From assembly GCF_036549475.1 (NCBI RefSeq), contig NZ_JAZHLI010000003.1, positions 1 through 64,000 of the forward strand: a stretch of DNA of 64,000 nt, given 5' to 3'. The position numbers and the translations under genes were made by a program. This DNA is from Aurantimonas sp036549475 (lineage in GTDB: Bacteria; Pseudomonadota; Alphaproteobacteria; Rhizobiales; Rhizobiaceae). This document shows positions 39,091 through 54,310 of the stretch, piece after piece (positions within the stretch are counted from its first letter, which is position 1; every line of letters starts with the position of its first letter). A model generated the notes under the pieces. The model did no database searches. It was not told the origin of the DNA and saw only the letters and a list, made by a program, of their open reading frames with translations.

Positions 39091-39609
39091 TCAGAACGGG
39101 ATTTCGTCGTCGAGGTCGCGGGACGAACCGCCACCGCCACCGCCGTAATTGCGATCGTCGCCGCCGGAGCTGCCCCCGCCCTGCTCGATCCGGCCACCGC
39201 CGCCACCGCTGCCGCTGCCGCGATCGTAGCCGCCGCCGCCTCCACCGCCGCCTTCGCTGCGGCCGTCGAGCATCTGCAGCTCGCCGCGGAATTTCTGCAG
39301 GACGACTTCGGTCGTGTACCGCTTCTGGCCCGACTGGTCTTCCCAGCTGCGGGTCTGCAGCGCGCCTTCGATATAGATCTTCGAGCCCTTCTTCAGGAAC
39401 TGCTCGGCCACCTTCACGAGGTTCTCGTTGAAGATCACGACGTTGTGCCACTCGGTGCGCTCGCGGCGCTCGCCCGACTGGCGATCGCGCCAGGATTCGG
39501 AGGTCGCGATCCGCAGATTGACGACGGCATCGCCGGAATTCAGGCGGCGGATCTCGGGATCGGCCCCGAGATTGCCCACCAGAATGACCTTGTTGACACT
39601 GCCTGCCAT
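39091..39609 (-). CDS. ssb: single-stranded DNA-binding protein
   Basis: The 172-residue protein has the OB fold (MAGSVNKVILVGNLGADPEI, RIATSESWRDRQSGE, GSKIYIEGALQTRSWEDQSG), a glycine-rich linker of roughly 50 residues and the acidic C-terminal tip LDDEIPF that recruits repair and replication partners. It is divergent from uvrA and shares the SOS box at 39778-39792, so it should be DNA-damage inducible. Confidence 0.96.
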   Translation of the reverse strand: MAGSVNKVILVGNLGADPEIRRLNSGDAVVNLRIATSESWRDRQSGERRERTEWHNVVIFNENLVKVAEQFLKKGSKIYIEGALQTRSWEDQSGQKRYTTEVVLQKFRGELQMLDGRSEGGGGGGGGYDRGSGSGGGGGRIEQGGGSSGGDDRNYGGGGGGSSRDLDDEIPF

Positions 39610-39777
39610 GACGAAACTCCAATTCTGAAAATCGGCGCGACCCTATCCGACCGCTTCGCCGGGCGAAAGCGGCCCCGTACACCTGTCCACCATGTTGTCA
39701 GCGCGGCTGGTGACGCCGCACCCCGTTCCCGCCACCGCTCCGGCCCCGACGGACTGCCCCGCCACCGGGCTTGATGG

Positions 39778-39792
39778 GAACAAAAAAAGAAC
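39778..39792. promoter_or_regulatory. LexA (SOS) box between ssb and uvrA
   Basis: GAAC-N7-GAAC, the reverse complement of the alphaproteobacterial LexA consensus GTTC-N7-GTTC, with an all-A spacer. It lies 108 bp before uvrA and 169 bp before ssb. Shared SOS control of this divergent pair is established in several alphaproteobacteria. Confidence 0.85.
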
Positions 39793-39900
39793 ATCATCTG
39801 GCCGGAGTCAAGCAGAACGGTTCGGCCTCCGCCTTGGAAGAATGGTGCGGCGAACCTAAGTAGGGTCCGTTTCCCACCCGCAAGGACTGCATTTCGCGTC

Positions 39901-42783
<2,883 letters not shown>

Positions 42784-42812
42784 CGCGGGCCGCCGCAAGG
42801 GGGAGAAGCGAC

Positions 42813-43619
42813 ATGGCAGAGAGCGGCGCGATCCGCACAGGCATCGGCGGCTGGACCTTCGAGCCCTGGGAGGGAAGCTTCTATCCCGCCGATTTGCCGA
42901 AGAAGCGGCAGCTCGAATATGCCGCCTCGAAGCTGACGACGATCGAGGTCAACGGCACCTTCTATCGCAGCCAGAAGCCGGAGACCTTCGCCAAATGGGC
43001 GAACGAGGCGCCGGAGGGGTTCGTCTTCTCGCTGAAGGCGCCGCGCTATGGGGTGAACCGCAAGGTGCTGGCCGAGGGCGGCGAATCCATCCAGCGCTTC
43101 GTCGAATCCGGGATCGCCGAACTCGGCGACAAGCTTGGGCCGCTGCTCTGGCAGTTGGCGGGAGCAAAGCAGTTCGACCCGGATGACTTCGGTGCCTTCC
43201 TGAAGCTGCTGCCGACCAGTGCCGGGGGCATCGCGCTGCGCAACGTCGTGGAGCTGCGCCACGAGAGCTTCGCCTGCCCGCAGGCGGTGCAATTGTGCCG
43301 GAAGGCTGGTGTCGCCATCGTCTATGCCGAAAGCGCCGACTATCCCGAGATCGCCGACGTCACCACGGACTTCGTCTATGCCCGGCTGCAGAAGGGCAAC
43401 GCCGAGATCGCGACCGGCTATGCCGCCGATGCGCTCGATCGCTGGGCAGGACGCGCCAGGCAATGGGCGGCGGGCGAGCAGCCGGAGGACTTGCCCCGGC
43501 ACGATCCCGAGACGTCCGCCCCAGCCCAGCCGCGCGACGTCTTCGTCTATTTCATCCGCGAAGGAAAAGTGCGTGCGCCGCAGGCCGCCATGGCGTTGCA
43601 GGAGCGCCTGCGGGACTGA
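42813..43619 (+). CDS. DUF72 domain-containing protein
   Basis: The 268-residue protein is a TIM-barrel-like DUF72 (YecE) member: IGGWTFEPWEGSFYPADLPKK (split motif), TIEVNGTFYRSQKPETF, FVFSLKAPRYGVNRK, VELRHESF and DFVYARLQKG. Function is unknown; the family is often near DNA repair or cell division genes. It follows uvrA closely enough to share its SOS-controlled transcript. Converges on the NAD(P)HX repair gene. Confidence 0.88.
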   Translation: MAESGAIRTGIGGWTFEPWEGSFYPADLPKKRQLEYAASKLTTIEVNGTFYRSQKPETFAKWANEAPEGFVFSLKAPRYGVNRKVLAEGGESIQRFVESGIAELGDKLGPLLWQLAGAKQFDPDDFGAFLKLLPTSAGGIALRNVVELRHESFACPQAVQLCRKAGVAIVYAESADYPEIADVTTDFVYARLQKGNAEIATGYAADALDRWAGRARQWAAGEQPEDLPRHDPETSAPAQPRDVFVYFIREGKVRAPQAAMALQERLRD

Positions 43620-43642
43620 CGGCCGTAAACTCCTTCGCTGGC

Positions 43643-45178
43643 TTATCGGCTGGGGCTGGCGCCCCCGGCCGCCAACTCGGCATGGGCCTTCGGCAGCATG
43701 TCCGGCAGGTCCTCTGCGATGAGGCCCGGCCCGAAATGCTCGGCGGCGCGGCCATGCATCCACACGCCGGCGCAGGCCGCCTCGAAGGTCGGCGTGCCCT
43801 GCGCCAGTTGCGCTGCCACGATGCCGGCCAGGACATCGCCGCTGCCCGCCGTCGCCAGCCAGGGCGTGCCGTTGGCGTTGATCGCAGCGCGTCCCCCGGG
43901 TGTCGCGATGACGGTATCGCGCCCCTTCAGGATGACCACCGCATTGGCTCGGATCGCCGCCGCCTGTGCCCGGTCGAGCTTCGATAGCGTCTCGTCAGCG
44001 GCGATGTCGGGAAACAGGCGCCGAAACTCGCCCGCATGCGGGGTCAGGACCAGCGGCGTCTCGCCGTCGCCTCCGGCCTTGCAAGCCGCCGCGTACAATG
44101 CCTCCGGATCGTCCTGAAACGCGGTAATGCCGTCGGCGTCCAGGACCAGTCGTCGGCCCGCCGCCAGCACCATCGTTGAATAGGCGCGGGCCTTGTCGCC
44201 GACCCCGAACCCCGGGCCAAGCACGAAGGCGTTGGTCCGTCCGTCCTCCAGAAGCGCGGCGAGATCATCGGCATCGTTGCAGCGCTTCAGCATGATCGCG
44301 GTGAGATGGGCGGCATGGGCCAGCAGCGCCGAACCGGGCGCGTAGACGGTGACCAGTCCCGCGCCGCCCCGCAGCGCCGCCATTGCGGCCAGGCGCGCCG
44401 CCCCCGTCTGTGTCGCGCCACCCGAGAAGACCACGGCATGGCCACGGTCGTATTTGTGTCCGGCATCGCCAGGGCAGGCCATCCTGTCTCGGAAGAGTGC
44501 CGGCCCGTTGGCGAAGACCCGCGGCGCGATCGTGTCCAGCACGGACGCCGGGATGCCGATATCGGCGACGACCGTGCGACCGCAGGCGCCGCGGCCAGGC
44601 TCCAGGAGATGGCCCGGCTTCTGCCGGAAGAACGTCACCGTGAGATCGGCGGCGATCGCCGTGCCGAGTTGGGCGCCGCTCGCCCCGCTGATGCCCGACG
44701 GCAGGTCGATGGCGACGACCGGCAGGCCCGATGCGTTCACCGCTTCGATCGCCGCAGCCGCCTGCCCTTCCACGGCGCGCGCCAGTCCGGCGCCGAACAG
44801 GCCGTCGACGATCAGGTCGAAGCCGGTCGTGGTGAACTCGTCCAGGGGCCGCGCCGGTCCGTGATAGGCGTTCGCAGCCAGCGCGGCGTCTCCGGTCAGA
44901 TGGTCCGGCGCGACGAGGAAGAACAGCGTCGCTTCGCGCCCCCTCTCCGCCAGGAGACGCGCCACGGCATAGCCATCGCCGCCGTTGTTGCCAGGTCCCG
45001 CCAGGACCGCGATGCGGCGCCCCGATGCATAGGCTGCGAGGAGCGCCGACGTGACGGCCCCGGCAGCCCGCTCCATCAGCACGATTCCCGGCAGACCACC
45101 GGCGATCGTCAGTCGGTCGGCCTCTCCCATCTGCCGGGAATCGAGCAGCGCCCGTTCGTTTGCACCATCATTCGCCAT
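43643..45178 (-). CDS. nnr: bifunctional NAD(P)HX epimerase / ADP-dependent NAD(P)HX dehydratase
   Basis: The 511-residue fusion repairs hydrated NADH and NADPH. The N-terminal YjeF_N epimerase domain carries LAGPGNNGGDGYAVARLL, DGLFGAGLARAVEG and AIDLPSGISGASG. The C-terminal ribokinase-like dehydratase carries VLGPGFG, VLTPHAGEFRRLF and the catalytic GSGDVLAGIVAAQLAQG. ATG 45178 gives the family-like start; a few in-frame codons upstream are not convincing. It is divergent from glnB. The conserved link to glnB-glnA is seen in other Hyphomicrobiales. Confidence 0.93.
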   Translation of the reverse strand: MANDGANERALLDSRQMGEADRLTIAGGLPGIVLMERAAGAVTSALLAAYASGRRIAVLAGPGNNGGDGYAVARLLAERGREATLFFLVAPDHLTGDAALAANAYHGPARPLDEFTTTGFDLIVDGLFGAGLARAVEGQAAAAIEAVNASGLPVVAIDLPSGISGASGAQLGTAIAADLTVTFFRQKPGHLLEPGRGACGRTVVADIGIPASVLDTIAPRVFANGPALFRDRMACPGDAGHKYDRGHAVVFSGGATQTGAARLAAMAALRGGAGLVTVYAPGSALLAHAAHLTAIMLKRCNDADDLAALLEDGRTNAFVLGPGFGVGDKARAYSTMVLAAGRRLVLDADGITAFQDDPEALYAAACKAGGDGETPLVLTPHAGEFRRLFPDIAADETLSKLDRAQAAAIRANAVVILKGRDTVIATPGGRAAINANGTPWLATAGSGDVLAGIVAAQLAQGTPTFEAACAGVWMHGRAAEHFGPGLIAEDLPDMLPKAHAELAAGGASPSR

Positions 45179-45392
45179 AGCAATGCCTACTAAATGCACA
45201 TATCGACCAGAGAGTGTGCAGCCGACGTGACATGACAGACGCCCTCGTGTAGCCGTTTGAGGAAAAATGGAGCGGTTTCACCCGGCTGGGCTCCGATGAT
45301 CGCATGGCCGGAACACGCCGATAACGGAAATTTCCGCTTTTCCGTCCGTTCCGGTGGACTATTTCGAACCATTCACCGTAGGAAGGCCTCTT

Positions 45393-45408
45393 TGGCACGC
45401 CACCTGCT
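45393..45408 (+). promoter_or_regulatory. sigma-54 promoter of glnB-glnA
   Basis: TGGCAC-GCCAC-CTGCT: the -24 GG and -12 GC are separated by exactly 10 nt, as required for RpoN. It lies 59 bp before the glnB start. NtrC, encoded at 59812-61257, is the expected activator. No clear NtrC site was found by eye in the preceding 200 bp. Confidence 0.75.
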
Positions 45409-45466
45409 ACTGCGGGGACGACGGGCCGGCGGCCCGTGACGGGGACAACGTCGAGAAGGAATGTCG

Positions 45467-45805
45467 ATGAAGAAGGTTGAGGCCATCATCAAGCCCTTCA
45501 AGCTGGATGAGGTGAAGGAGGCCCTGCAGGAGGTGGGGCTTCAGGGCATCACCGTCACCGAGGCCAAGGGATTCGGACGGCAGAAGGGTCATACCGAACT
45601 CTACCGCGGAGCCGAATACGTCGTCGACTTCCTGCCGAAGGTGAAGGTTGAGATCGTCCTTGCGGACGAGACCGTCGCCGCCGCCGTCGAAGCCATTCGC
45701 AAGGCGGCCCAGACCGGCCGCATTGGCGATGGCAAGATCTTCGTCTCCAACATCGAGGAAGCGATCCGCATCCGCACCGGCGAAGCCGGCACCGACGCGA
45801 TCTGA
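45467..45805 (+). CDS. glnB: nitrogen regulatory protein P-II (GlnB)
   Basis: The 112-residue PII trimer subunit senses 2-oxoglutarate and ATP/ADP. It begins MKKVEAIIKPFKLDEVKEAL, has the T-loop KGHTELYRGAEYVVDF with the uridylylation Tyr51, and the B/C loops TGRIGDGKIFV and IRTGEAG. I chose ATG 45467 over ATG 45461 because GAAGGA is 6 nt from the former and abuts the latter; it also gives the invariant MKK start. It is followed by glnA after 52 bp and sits behind a sigma-54 promoter, as in rhizobia. Confidence 0.97.
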   Translation: MKKVEAIIKPFKLDEVKEALQEVGLQGITVTEAKGFGRQKGHTELYRGAEYVVDFLPKVKVEIVLADETVAAAVEAIRKAAQTGRIGDGKIFVSNIEEAIRIRTGEAGTDAI

Positions 45806-45857
45806 TCCAGCCGCTTCCCGCACCCAGTCTCAGAGTTCGATAATAGGAAGGACCGCC

Positions 45858-47267
45858 ATGACGAGCGCCAATGACATCCTGAAGCAGGTCAAGGACAACG
45901 ACGTAAAATTCGTCGACCTGCGCTTCACCGATCCCAAGGGCAAGTCCCAGCACGTGACCATGGATGTCACGCTGGTCGACGAGGACCTGTTCTCCGAGGG
46001 CACGATGTTCGACGGGTCGTCGATCGCCGGCTGGAAGGCGATCAACGAGTCCGACATGGTGCTCATGCCCGATCCCGAGACGGCCTACATGGACCCGTTC
46101 TTCGCCCAGTCGACCATGGCAATCGTCTGCGACATCCTCGATCCGATCTCCGGCGAGGCCTACAACCGCGATCCGCGCTCGACCGCGAAGAAGGCCGAAG
46201 CCTATCTGACCCAGTCGGGCACCGGCGACACGGCGTTCTTCGGCCCCGAGGCAGAATTCTTCGTCTTCGACGACGTCCGCTACAAGGCCGATCCGTACAA
46301 CACCGGCTTCAAGCTGGATTCGACCGAGCTGCCGTCCAACGACGACGCCGAATACGAGACCGGCAACCTCGGCCATCGTCCGCGCGTCAAGGGCGGCTAT
46401 TTCCCGGTTCCCCCGATCGATTCCTGCCAGGACATGCGTTCGGAAATGCTCACCGTCATGGCCGAGATGGGCGTCGCGGTCGAGAAGCATCACCATGAGG
46501 TCGCCGCGGCCCAGCACGAGCTTGGCATTAAGTTCGACACGCTGACCCGCAACGCCGACAAGATGCAGATCTACAAGTACGTCATCCACCAGGTGGCGAA
46601 CGCATATGGCAAGACGGCGACCTTCATGCCGAAGCCGGTGTTTGGCGACAACGGCTCGGGCATGCACGTGCACCAGTCGATCTGGAAGGGCGGCAAGCCG
46701 ACCTTCGCGGGCGACGAATATGCGGGCCTGTCGGAAAGCGCGCTGTTCTACATCGGCGGCATCATCAAGCATGCCAAGGCGCTGAACGCCTTCACCAACC
46801 CGTCGACCAACTCCTTCAAGCGTCTGGTCCCGGGCTACGAGGCGCCGGTCCTGCTCGCCTATTCGGCGCGCAACCGCTCGGCATCCTGCCGCATCCCGTT
46901 CGGCCAGTCGCCGAAGGCCAAGCGCGTCGAGGTCCGCTTCCCGGATCCGACCGCGAACCCGTACCTCGCCTTCGCGGCGATGCTGATGGCCGGCCTCGAC
47001 GGCATCAAGAACAAGATCCATCCGGGCGCTGCCATGGACAAGGATCTGTACGACCTGCCGCCGGAAGAGCTGAAGGAAATCCCGACGGTCTGCCGCTCGC
47101 TGCGCGAGGCGATGGAGAGCCTGGATGCCGACCGCGACTTCCTGAAGGCCGGCGGCGTCTTCGACGACGACCAGATCGACGCCTTCATCGACCTGAAGAT
47201 GGCCGAGGTGCTGCGCTTCGAAATGACGCCGCATCCGGTCGAGTTCGACATGTACTACTCGGTCTGA
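45858..47267 (+). CDS. glnA: type I glutamine synthetase
   Basis: The 469-residue ATP-dependent ligase makes glutamine from glutamate and ammonia as a dodecamer. It has DGSSIAGWK, the metal and ATP motifs FFGPEAEFFVFD and KPVFGDNGSGMHVHQS, the NPSTNSFKRLVPGYEAP loop, and the adenylylation site KDLYDLPPEE (Tyr near 397) that GlnE would modify. AGGAAGGA precedes ATG 45858. Co-transcribed with glnB; a strong terminator follows. Confidence 0.98.
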   Translation: MTSANDILKQVKDNDVKFVDLRFTDPKGKSQHVTMDVTLVDEDLFSEGTMFDGSSIAGWKAINESDMVLMPDPETAYMDPFFAQSTMAIVCDILDPISGEAYNRDPRSTAKKAEAYLTQSGTGDTAFFGPEAEFFVFDDVRYKADPYNTGFKLDSTELPSNDDAEYETGNLGHRPRVKGGYFPVPPIDSCQDMRSEMLTVMAEMGVAVEKHHHEVAAAQHELGIKFDTLTRNADKMQIYKYVIHQVANAYGKTATFMPKPVFGDNGSGMHVHQSIWKGGKPTFAGDEYAGLSESALFYIGGIIKHAKALNAFTNPSTNSFKRLVPGYEAPVLLAYSARNRSASCRIPFGQSPKAKRVEVRFPDPTANPYLAFAAMLMAGLDGIKNKIHPGAAMDKDLYDLPPEELKEIPTVCRSLREAMESLDADRDFLKAGGVFDDDQIDAFIDLKMAEVLRFEMTPHPVEFDMYYSV

Positions 47268-47599
47268 TGGCCGCGGGTCGCCGGCGCTTGGCGGCGACCA
47301 CGACAATCAGGAAACGGAAAGGGGGTGCCGGCGGCGCCCCCTTTTTCGTACGGCCGTCTGAAGCTCGCGGCGGCGTCGGCAGAATCACCAATGCGCTTGC
47401 CACCACGACGTGCGCGATGAGCCACCCCGCCGGGGTGGAAGCCGTGGATAAAGGGCCCCAATCGGCGCTTTCCCCTCCCCTGGAGGGGACGGGCGCTTGA
47501 AGAACATTTCGTGAAAGTATAGGCATTCGGCATGGTTTACGAGCGCTTGCCCCAAACGACGCGTGTCATGCGGCATTCCGCCAGGGAGTTCGCCGCGCG
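47268..47599. other. intergenic region between glnA and parE
   Basis: Holds the glnA terminator (47318-47346) and two further GC-rich inverted repeats (CCACCCCGCCGGGGTGG near 47421 and CCCCTCCCCTGGAGGGG near 47471). No credible gene. The parE promoter must lie in the right half; no clear motif was found. Confidence 0.5.
47318..47346 (+). terminator. rho-independent terminator of glnBA
   Basis: AAAGGGGGTGCC pairs with GGCGCCCCCTTT, followed by T-rich bases, 50 bp after the glnA stop. Confidence 0.88.
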
Positions 47600-49624
<2,025 letters not shown>

Positions 49625-49674
49625 CGGGCACGCCCCGTAAGACATCGGACAGTACCGGCACAGGGAGTCCGAAG

Positions 49675-50238
49675 ATGGTCATTCGTTCCAGCATCACATT
49701 GACCGGCGTCGGCCTAGCCGCCCTCGTCTTGGCGCAGAGCGCAGCTCTCGCCCAGGCGACGGACGCTGCGCCGGCTGCCGATCCCGCCGCCGCACAGCAG
49801 GTTCCCGCCGAGACTCCGGCGGCCGAAGCCGCCCCGGCGTCTGATTCCGCTCCGGCAGCTGCTGCCGCGGCCGAAACGCTGTCGCCCCTGATCGAAGACG
49901 TGCAGATCGTCGGCCCCTGGTCGGACGGCACGGTCCAGGGCGTCTGGCGGACGGTCATGGTGCAGTCCCTTGCGGACGAGACCGACTATCATTTCTTCGT
50001 CCAGCAGCTTGAGGGCAGCGGCACGGACATGCAATTGCGCTCCAGCACCGAGATCAAGGAAATCAACCAGATCGATGGCGCGATCGTGGGCTATCGTGCG
50101 GACGAGCCCAGCGAGAACGAACCCAACAGCCTGTCGCTGTTCTTCGACCTGCTGCCGGCTGATGGCGAGATCGCCGAAACCTACGAGCTGCATTTCTTCC
50201 CGGACCAGCCCTACGTCTTCGGGCCGGCCACCAACTGA
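49675..50238 (+). CDS. secreted hypothetical protein with Ala/Pro-rich linker
   Basis: The 187-residue protein has a signal peptide (LTGVGLAALVLAQSAALAQ, cleavage after ALAQ), a ~45-residue low-complexity Ala/Pro/Glu segment, and a ~115-residue globular domain (LIEDVQIVGPWSDGTVQGVW, FFVQQLEGSGTDMQLRSS, SLFFDLLPADGEIAETYEL). The domain is probably beta-rich; I do not recognise the family. GGGAG precedes the ATG. It lies 50 bp after parE and may be co-transcribed. Periplasmic or envelope location is inferred from the leader. Confidence 0.75.
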   Translation: MVIRSSITLTGVGLAALVLAQSAALAQATDAAPAADPAAAQQVPAETPAAEAAPASDSAPAAAAAAETLSPLIEDVQIVGPWSDGTVQGVWRTVMVQSLADETDYHFFVQQLEGSGTDMQLRSSTEIKEINQIDGAIVGYRADEPSENEPNSLSLFFDLLPADGEIAETYELHFFPDQPYVFGPATN

Positions 50239-50247
50239 GCCGAGCGC

Positions 50248-50988
50248 TCAGTCGGCGGGCGGCAGGGAAAGGCCACGCAGCAGGATCGCGTTCGCGCGAT
50301 CCGGGGCTTCCATCGTAACCATGTGACCGACATCCGGCAGCATCTCGAGCTTCGCGCCGGGAATGGCCTCGGCCATCTCGCGCGAACGCTCCGGCGCGAT
50401 GATGGCATCCGCGGTCCCCGCAACGATCGTCACCGGCACGTCGATCCGGGACAGGATTCCGCTCTGATTGGCCCGGCCGATGATCGCCTCCTGCTGACGC
50501 ACGAAACCGTCGAAACCGATGGACAGGGCCATTGCGACGATTCGCTGCCTCAGGCTGTCATTGGCCGTCCCCGGCGCCAGCAAGCGTCCGGCAAGTTGCC
50601 GCGCCACGGCCTCGATCCCGTGCTCCTGCCCGAAGGCGATCAGCCTGCGACGCGCTGCGATCTGCTCGGGCGTGTCGTTCCGATGGCTCGTCGCCATCAG
50701 CACCACCGCCTTCACCCGCCCGGGCGCCTGACGGATCACCTCCAGGGCGACGTAACCGCCCATGGAGAGGCCGCAAAGGGCAAACTCGTCCGGCGCGTCG
50801 GCGAGCAGCCGCTCGGCCATGCCGGTGATCGTCGCATCCTGCGAAGTGTCGGCAATCGAGACGTTCCGCCCGGACAAGGCGGAGATCTGGTCGCGAAAAA
50901 GATCATCGGTGCACAGCAGCCCCGGTATCATGACAATTGATGCGAAATTCACTATTTCTGCCCTGTAAATCGCGTCGAACCGCCCCAT
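50248..50988 (-). CDS. alpha/beta fold hydrolase
   Basis: The 246-residue protein has the nucleophile elbow CGLSMGGYVALEV (Ser), a late aspartate in VTIVAGTADAIIAP and a histidine in LPDVGHMVTMEAPD, completing the catalytic triad. It resembles the RutD/MenH-like small hydrolases acting on esters or lactones; substrate unknown. The start is uncertain: residues 1-18 before IVMIPGLLCTD are not strongly conserved-looking. It converges on the preceding secreted protein with a 9-bp gap. Confidence 0.85.
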   Translation of the reverse strand: MGRFDAIYRAEIVNFASIVMIPGLLCTDDLFRDQISALSGRNVSIADTSQDATITGMAERLLADAPDEFALCGLSMGGYVALEVIRQAPGRVKAVVLMATSHRNDTPEQIAARRRLIAFGQEHGIEAVARQLAGRLLAPGTANDSLRQRIVAMALSIGFDGFVRQQEAIIGRANQSGILSRIDVPVTIVAGTADAIIAPERSREMAEAIPGAKLEMLPDVGHMVTMEAPDRANAILLRGLSLPPAD

Positions 50989-51097
50989 CTAGCGTGTAAC
51001 GGTTGACTCGCGCCGGCGCGCGCCCTATCGCCCCCATGATATGGGCTTTCAATCGCTACCGAACGCAACCTCCCATCTATCCAAGAGAACTGCTAGC

Positions 51098-52651
<1,554 letters not shown>

Positions 52652-52672
52652 CGGTGCCGGCCTGACGACCTC

Positions 52673-54061
52673 TCAGACCTGAATCGAAACGCCGGATGTG
52701 TGTTCACTCATCCGGCGTAATTCTGTCCGGGCCTGCTTGGTGATGTCCATGGTCAGCGACACGGCCCCGTCTTCGCGGTCGTCCCGCTCGGTCACCGTGG
52801 CGTTCTCGTAGATCCACGGCACGAAGCCCATGGCGTCCGGCGCGAGGTCCACGGTCATCGAGACCGTGCCGCCGCCGATACGCCGTTCCACATCGACCAG
52901 CAGCGCTTCGACGCCCACGCCCGTGACGGCCGAGACCAGATGTACGGCGTCGGGATCGGGCAGGCTCTCGCGCATGGTGGTCAGATGCTGGACACCGGCC
53001 TCGTCCAGAAGGTCGACCTTGTTCCAGATCTCGACGACATGGTCGCTGTCGTCCACGTCGATATCCAGGTCGCGCAGGATCTTCCGCACATCCTCGGCCT
53101 GCGCCAGCGTGTCCGGGTCGGCCACGTCGCGCACATGCAGCACGATGTCGGCCTCGATCACCTCTTCCAGCGTCGCCCGGAAGGCGGCGACCAGATGCGT
53201 CGGCAGGTCCGACACGAAGCCCACCGTGTCCGAGAACAGGATCTCCGTGCCGTGGGGCAGCGTCGTGCGGCGAAGCGTCGGATCCAGCGTCGCAAAGAGG
53301 AGGTCCTGCGCCATGACGTCGGCACCGGTCAGGCGATTGAACAGTGTCGACTTGCCGGCATTGGTGTAGCCGACGAGGGCGACCACCGGATGCGGCGCCT
53401 TCTTGCGCTGGGCACGATGGAGCTGCCGGGTTCGCCGGACCTGCTCGAGGTCCTTCTCCAGCCGCTTGATCTTTTCCTGCAGCTGCCGACGATCAGATTC
53501 GATCTGCGTCTCGCCCGGACCGCCGAGGAAGCCGGCGCCGCCCCGCTGGCGCTCCAGATGGGTCCAGCTCCGCACGAGCCGGCCACGCTGGTAGTTCAGA
53601 TGCGCCAGCTCGACCTGCAGGCGGCCTTCCTTGGTGCGCGCGCGTTCGCCGAAGATCTCGAGAATGAGCCCGGTCCGGTCCAGGACCTTGACGTTCAGCT
53701 CCTTTTCCAGATTGCGCTGCTGCACCGGCGTGAGCGGATGGTCGAACACCACCAGCCCGATCTCCTCGCCGGCGACGACGCCCTTCATCTCCTCGACCTT
53801 GCCGGTGCCGATCAGCGTGGCCGGACGCGGCCGCTGCCCGCTGACGACGCCGCTGGCAACGATGTCGAGCCCGATGGCCGCGGCAAGGCCCATCGCCTCG
53901 GCCAGGCGCGCCTCGTGGCTGCGGCGCGGCGCGTCGGCGATGCCCGACGCGTCGTCCTGCACCGGATATTGCTTGAACACCGGCACGTAGACGGCCGCCC
54001 GTGTCGGAACGGTCTTGTGTTCGATCGGGCCCCGCGGACCGGTTTCTCTATGTTCGGCCAA
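52673..54061 (-). CDS. hflX: ribosome-associated GTPase HflX
   Basis: The 462-residue GTPase splits stalled 70S ribosomes. It has an N-terminal HflX domain (ATLIGTGKVEEMK, VVFDHPLTPVQQRNLEK), G1 VGYTNAGKSTLFN, G3 DTVGFVSDLPTHLVAAF, and G4 IWNKVDL. The most plausible start is TTG 54061, which directly abuts the hfq TGA (no intergenic base). It has no Shine-Dalgarno of its own beyond hfq's coding end, so translation is probably coupled to hfq. hfq-hflX order is conserved in proteobacteria. Confidence 0.94.
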   Translation of the reverse strand: MAEHRETGPRGPIEHKTVPTRAAVYVPVFKQYPVQDDASGIADAPRRSHEARLAEAMGLAAAIGLDIVASGVVSGQRPRPATLIGTGKVEEMKGVVAGEEIGLVVFDHPLTPVQQRNLEKELNVKVLDRTGLILEIFGERARTKEGRLQVELAHLNYQRGRLVRSWTHLERQRGGAGFLGGPGETQIESDRRQLQEKIKRLEKDLEQVRRTRQLHRAQRKKAPHPVVALVGYTNAGKSTLFNRLTGADVMAQDLLFATLDPTLRRTTLPHGTEILFSDTVGFVSDLPTHLVAAFRATLEEVIEADIVLHVRDVADPDTLAQAEDVRKILRDLDIDVDDSDHVVEIWNKVDLLDEAGVQHLTTMRESLPDPDAVHLVSAVTGVGVEALLVDVERRIGGGTVSMTVDLAPDAMGFVPWIYENATVTERDDREDGAVSLTMDITKQARTELRRMSEHTSGVSIQV

Positions 54062-54310
54062 TCAGTCTTTCCTGTCTTCGTCGCTGCCATCGTACATGTG
54101 CACGGGCTGGGACGGCATGATGGTGGAGATGGCGTGCTTGTAGACCAGTTGGGAATGCCCGTCGCGACGCAACAGCACGCAGAAATTGTCGAAGGATGTG
54201 ACGACGCCGGTCAGCTTGACGCCGTTGACCAGAAAGATGGTCAGCGAGATCTTCTGCTTGCGGACGGTGTTGAGGAAGAGGTCCTGGAGGTTCTGCGTGC
54301 GTTCGGCCAT
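54062..54310 (-). CDS. hfq: RNA chaperone Hfq
   Basis: The 82-residue protein is a complete Sm-like hexamer subunit: NLQDLFLNTVRKQKISLTIF, FDNFCVLLRRDGHSQLVYKHAISTI (here split), with the Sm2 YKHAIS. It pairs small RNAs with mRNA targets. The C-terminal tail is short and acidic, ending DEDRKD, as in other alphaproteobacteria. It is followed directly by hflX. The 298-bp region upstream (to trkA) holds its promoter; no other gene is seen there. Confidence 0.98.
   Translation of the reverse strand: MAERTQNLQDLFLNTVRKQKISLTIFLVNGVKLTGVVTSFDNFCVLLRRDGHSQLVYKHAISTIMPSQPVHMYDGSDEDRKD

Noticed and set aside
45179..45392. NtrC binding site upstream of the glnB promoter (TGCAC...GTGCA near 45194-45219)
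   Set aside because: The half sites are spaced too far apart for the NtrC consensus.
45555..47306. 583-codon minus-strand frame opposite glnA
   Set aside because: glnA is complete on the plus strand; the antisense frame has no recognisable domain.
47400..47520. Possible small RNA or attenuator between glnA and parE because of two GC-rich inverted repeats
   Set aside because: No promoter or T-run accompanies them, and such repeats are frequent by chance in this base composition.
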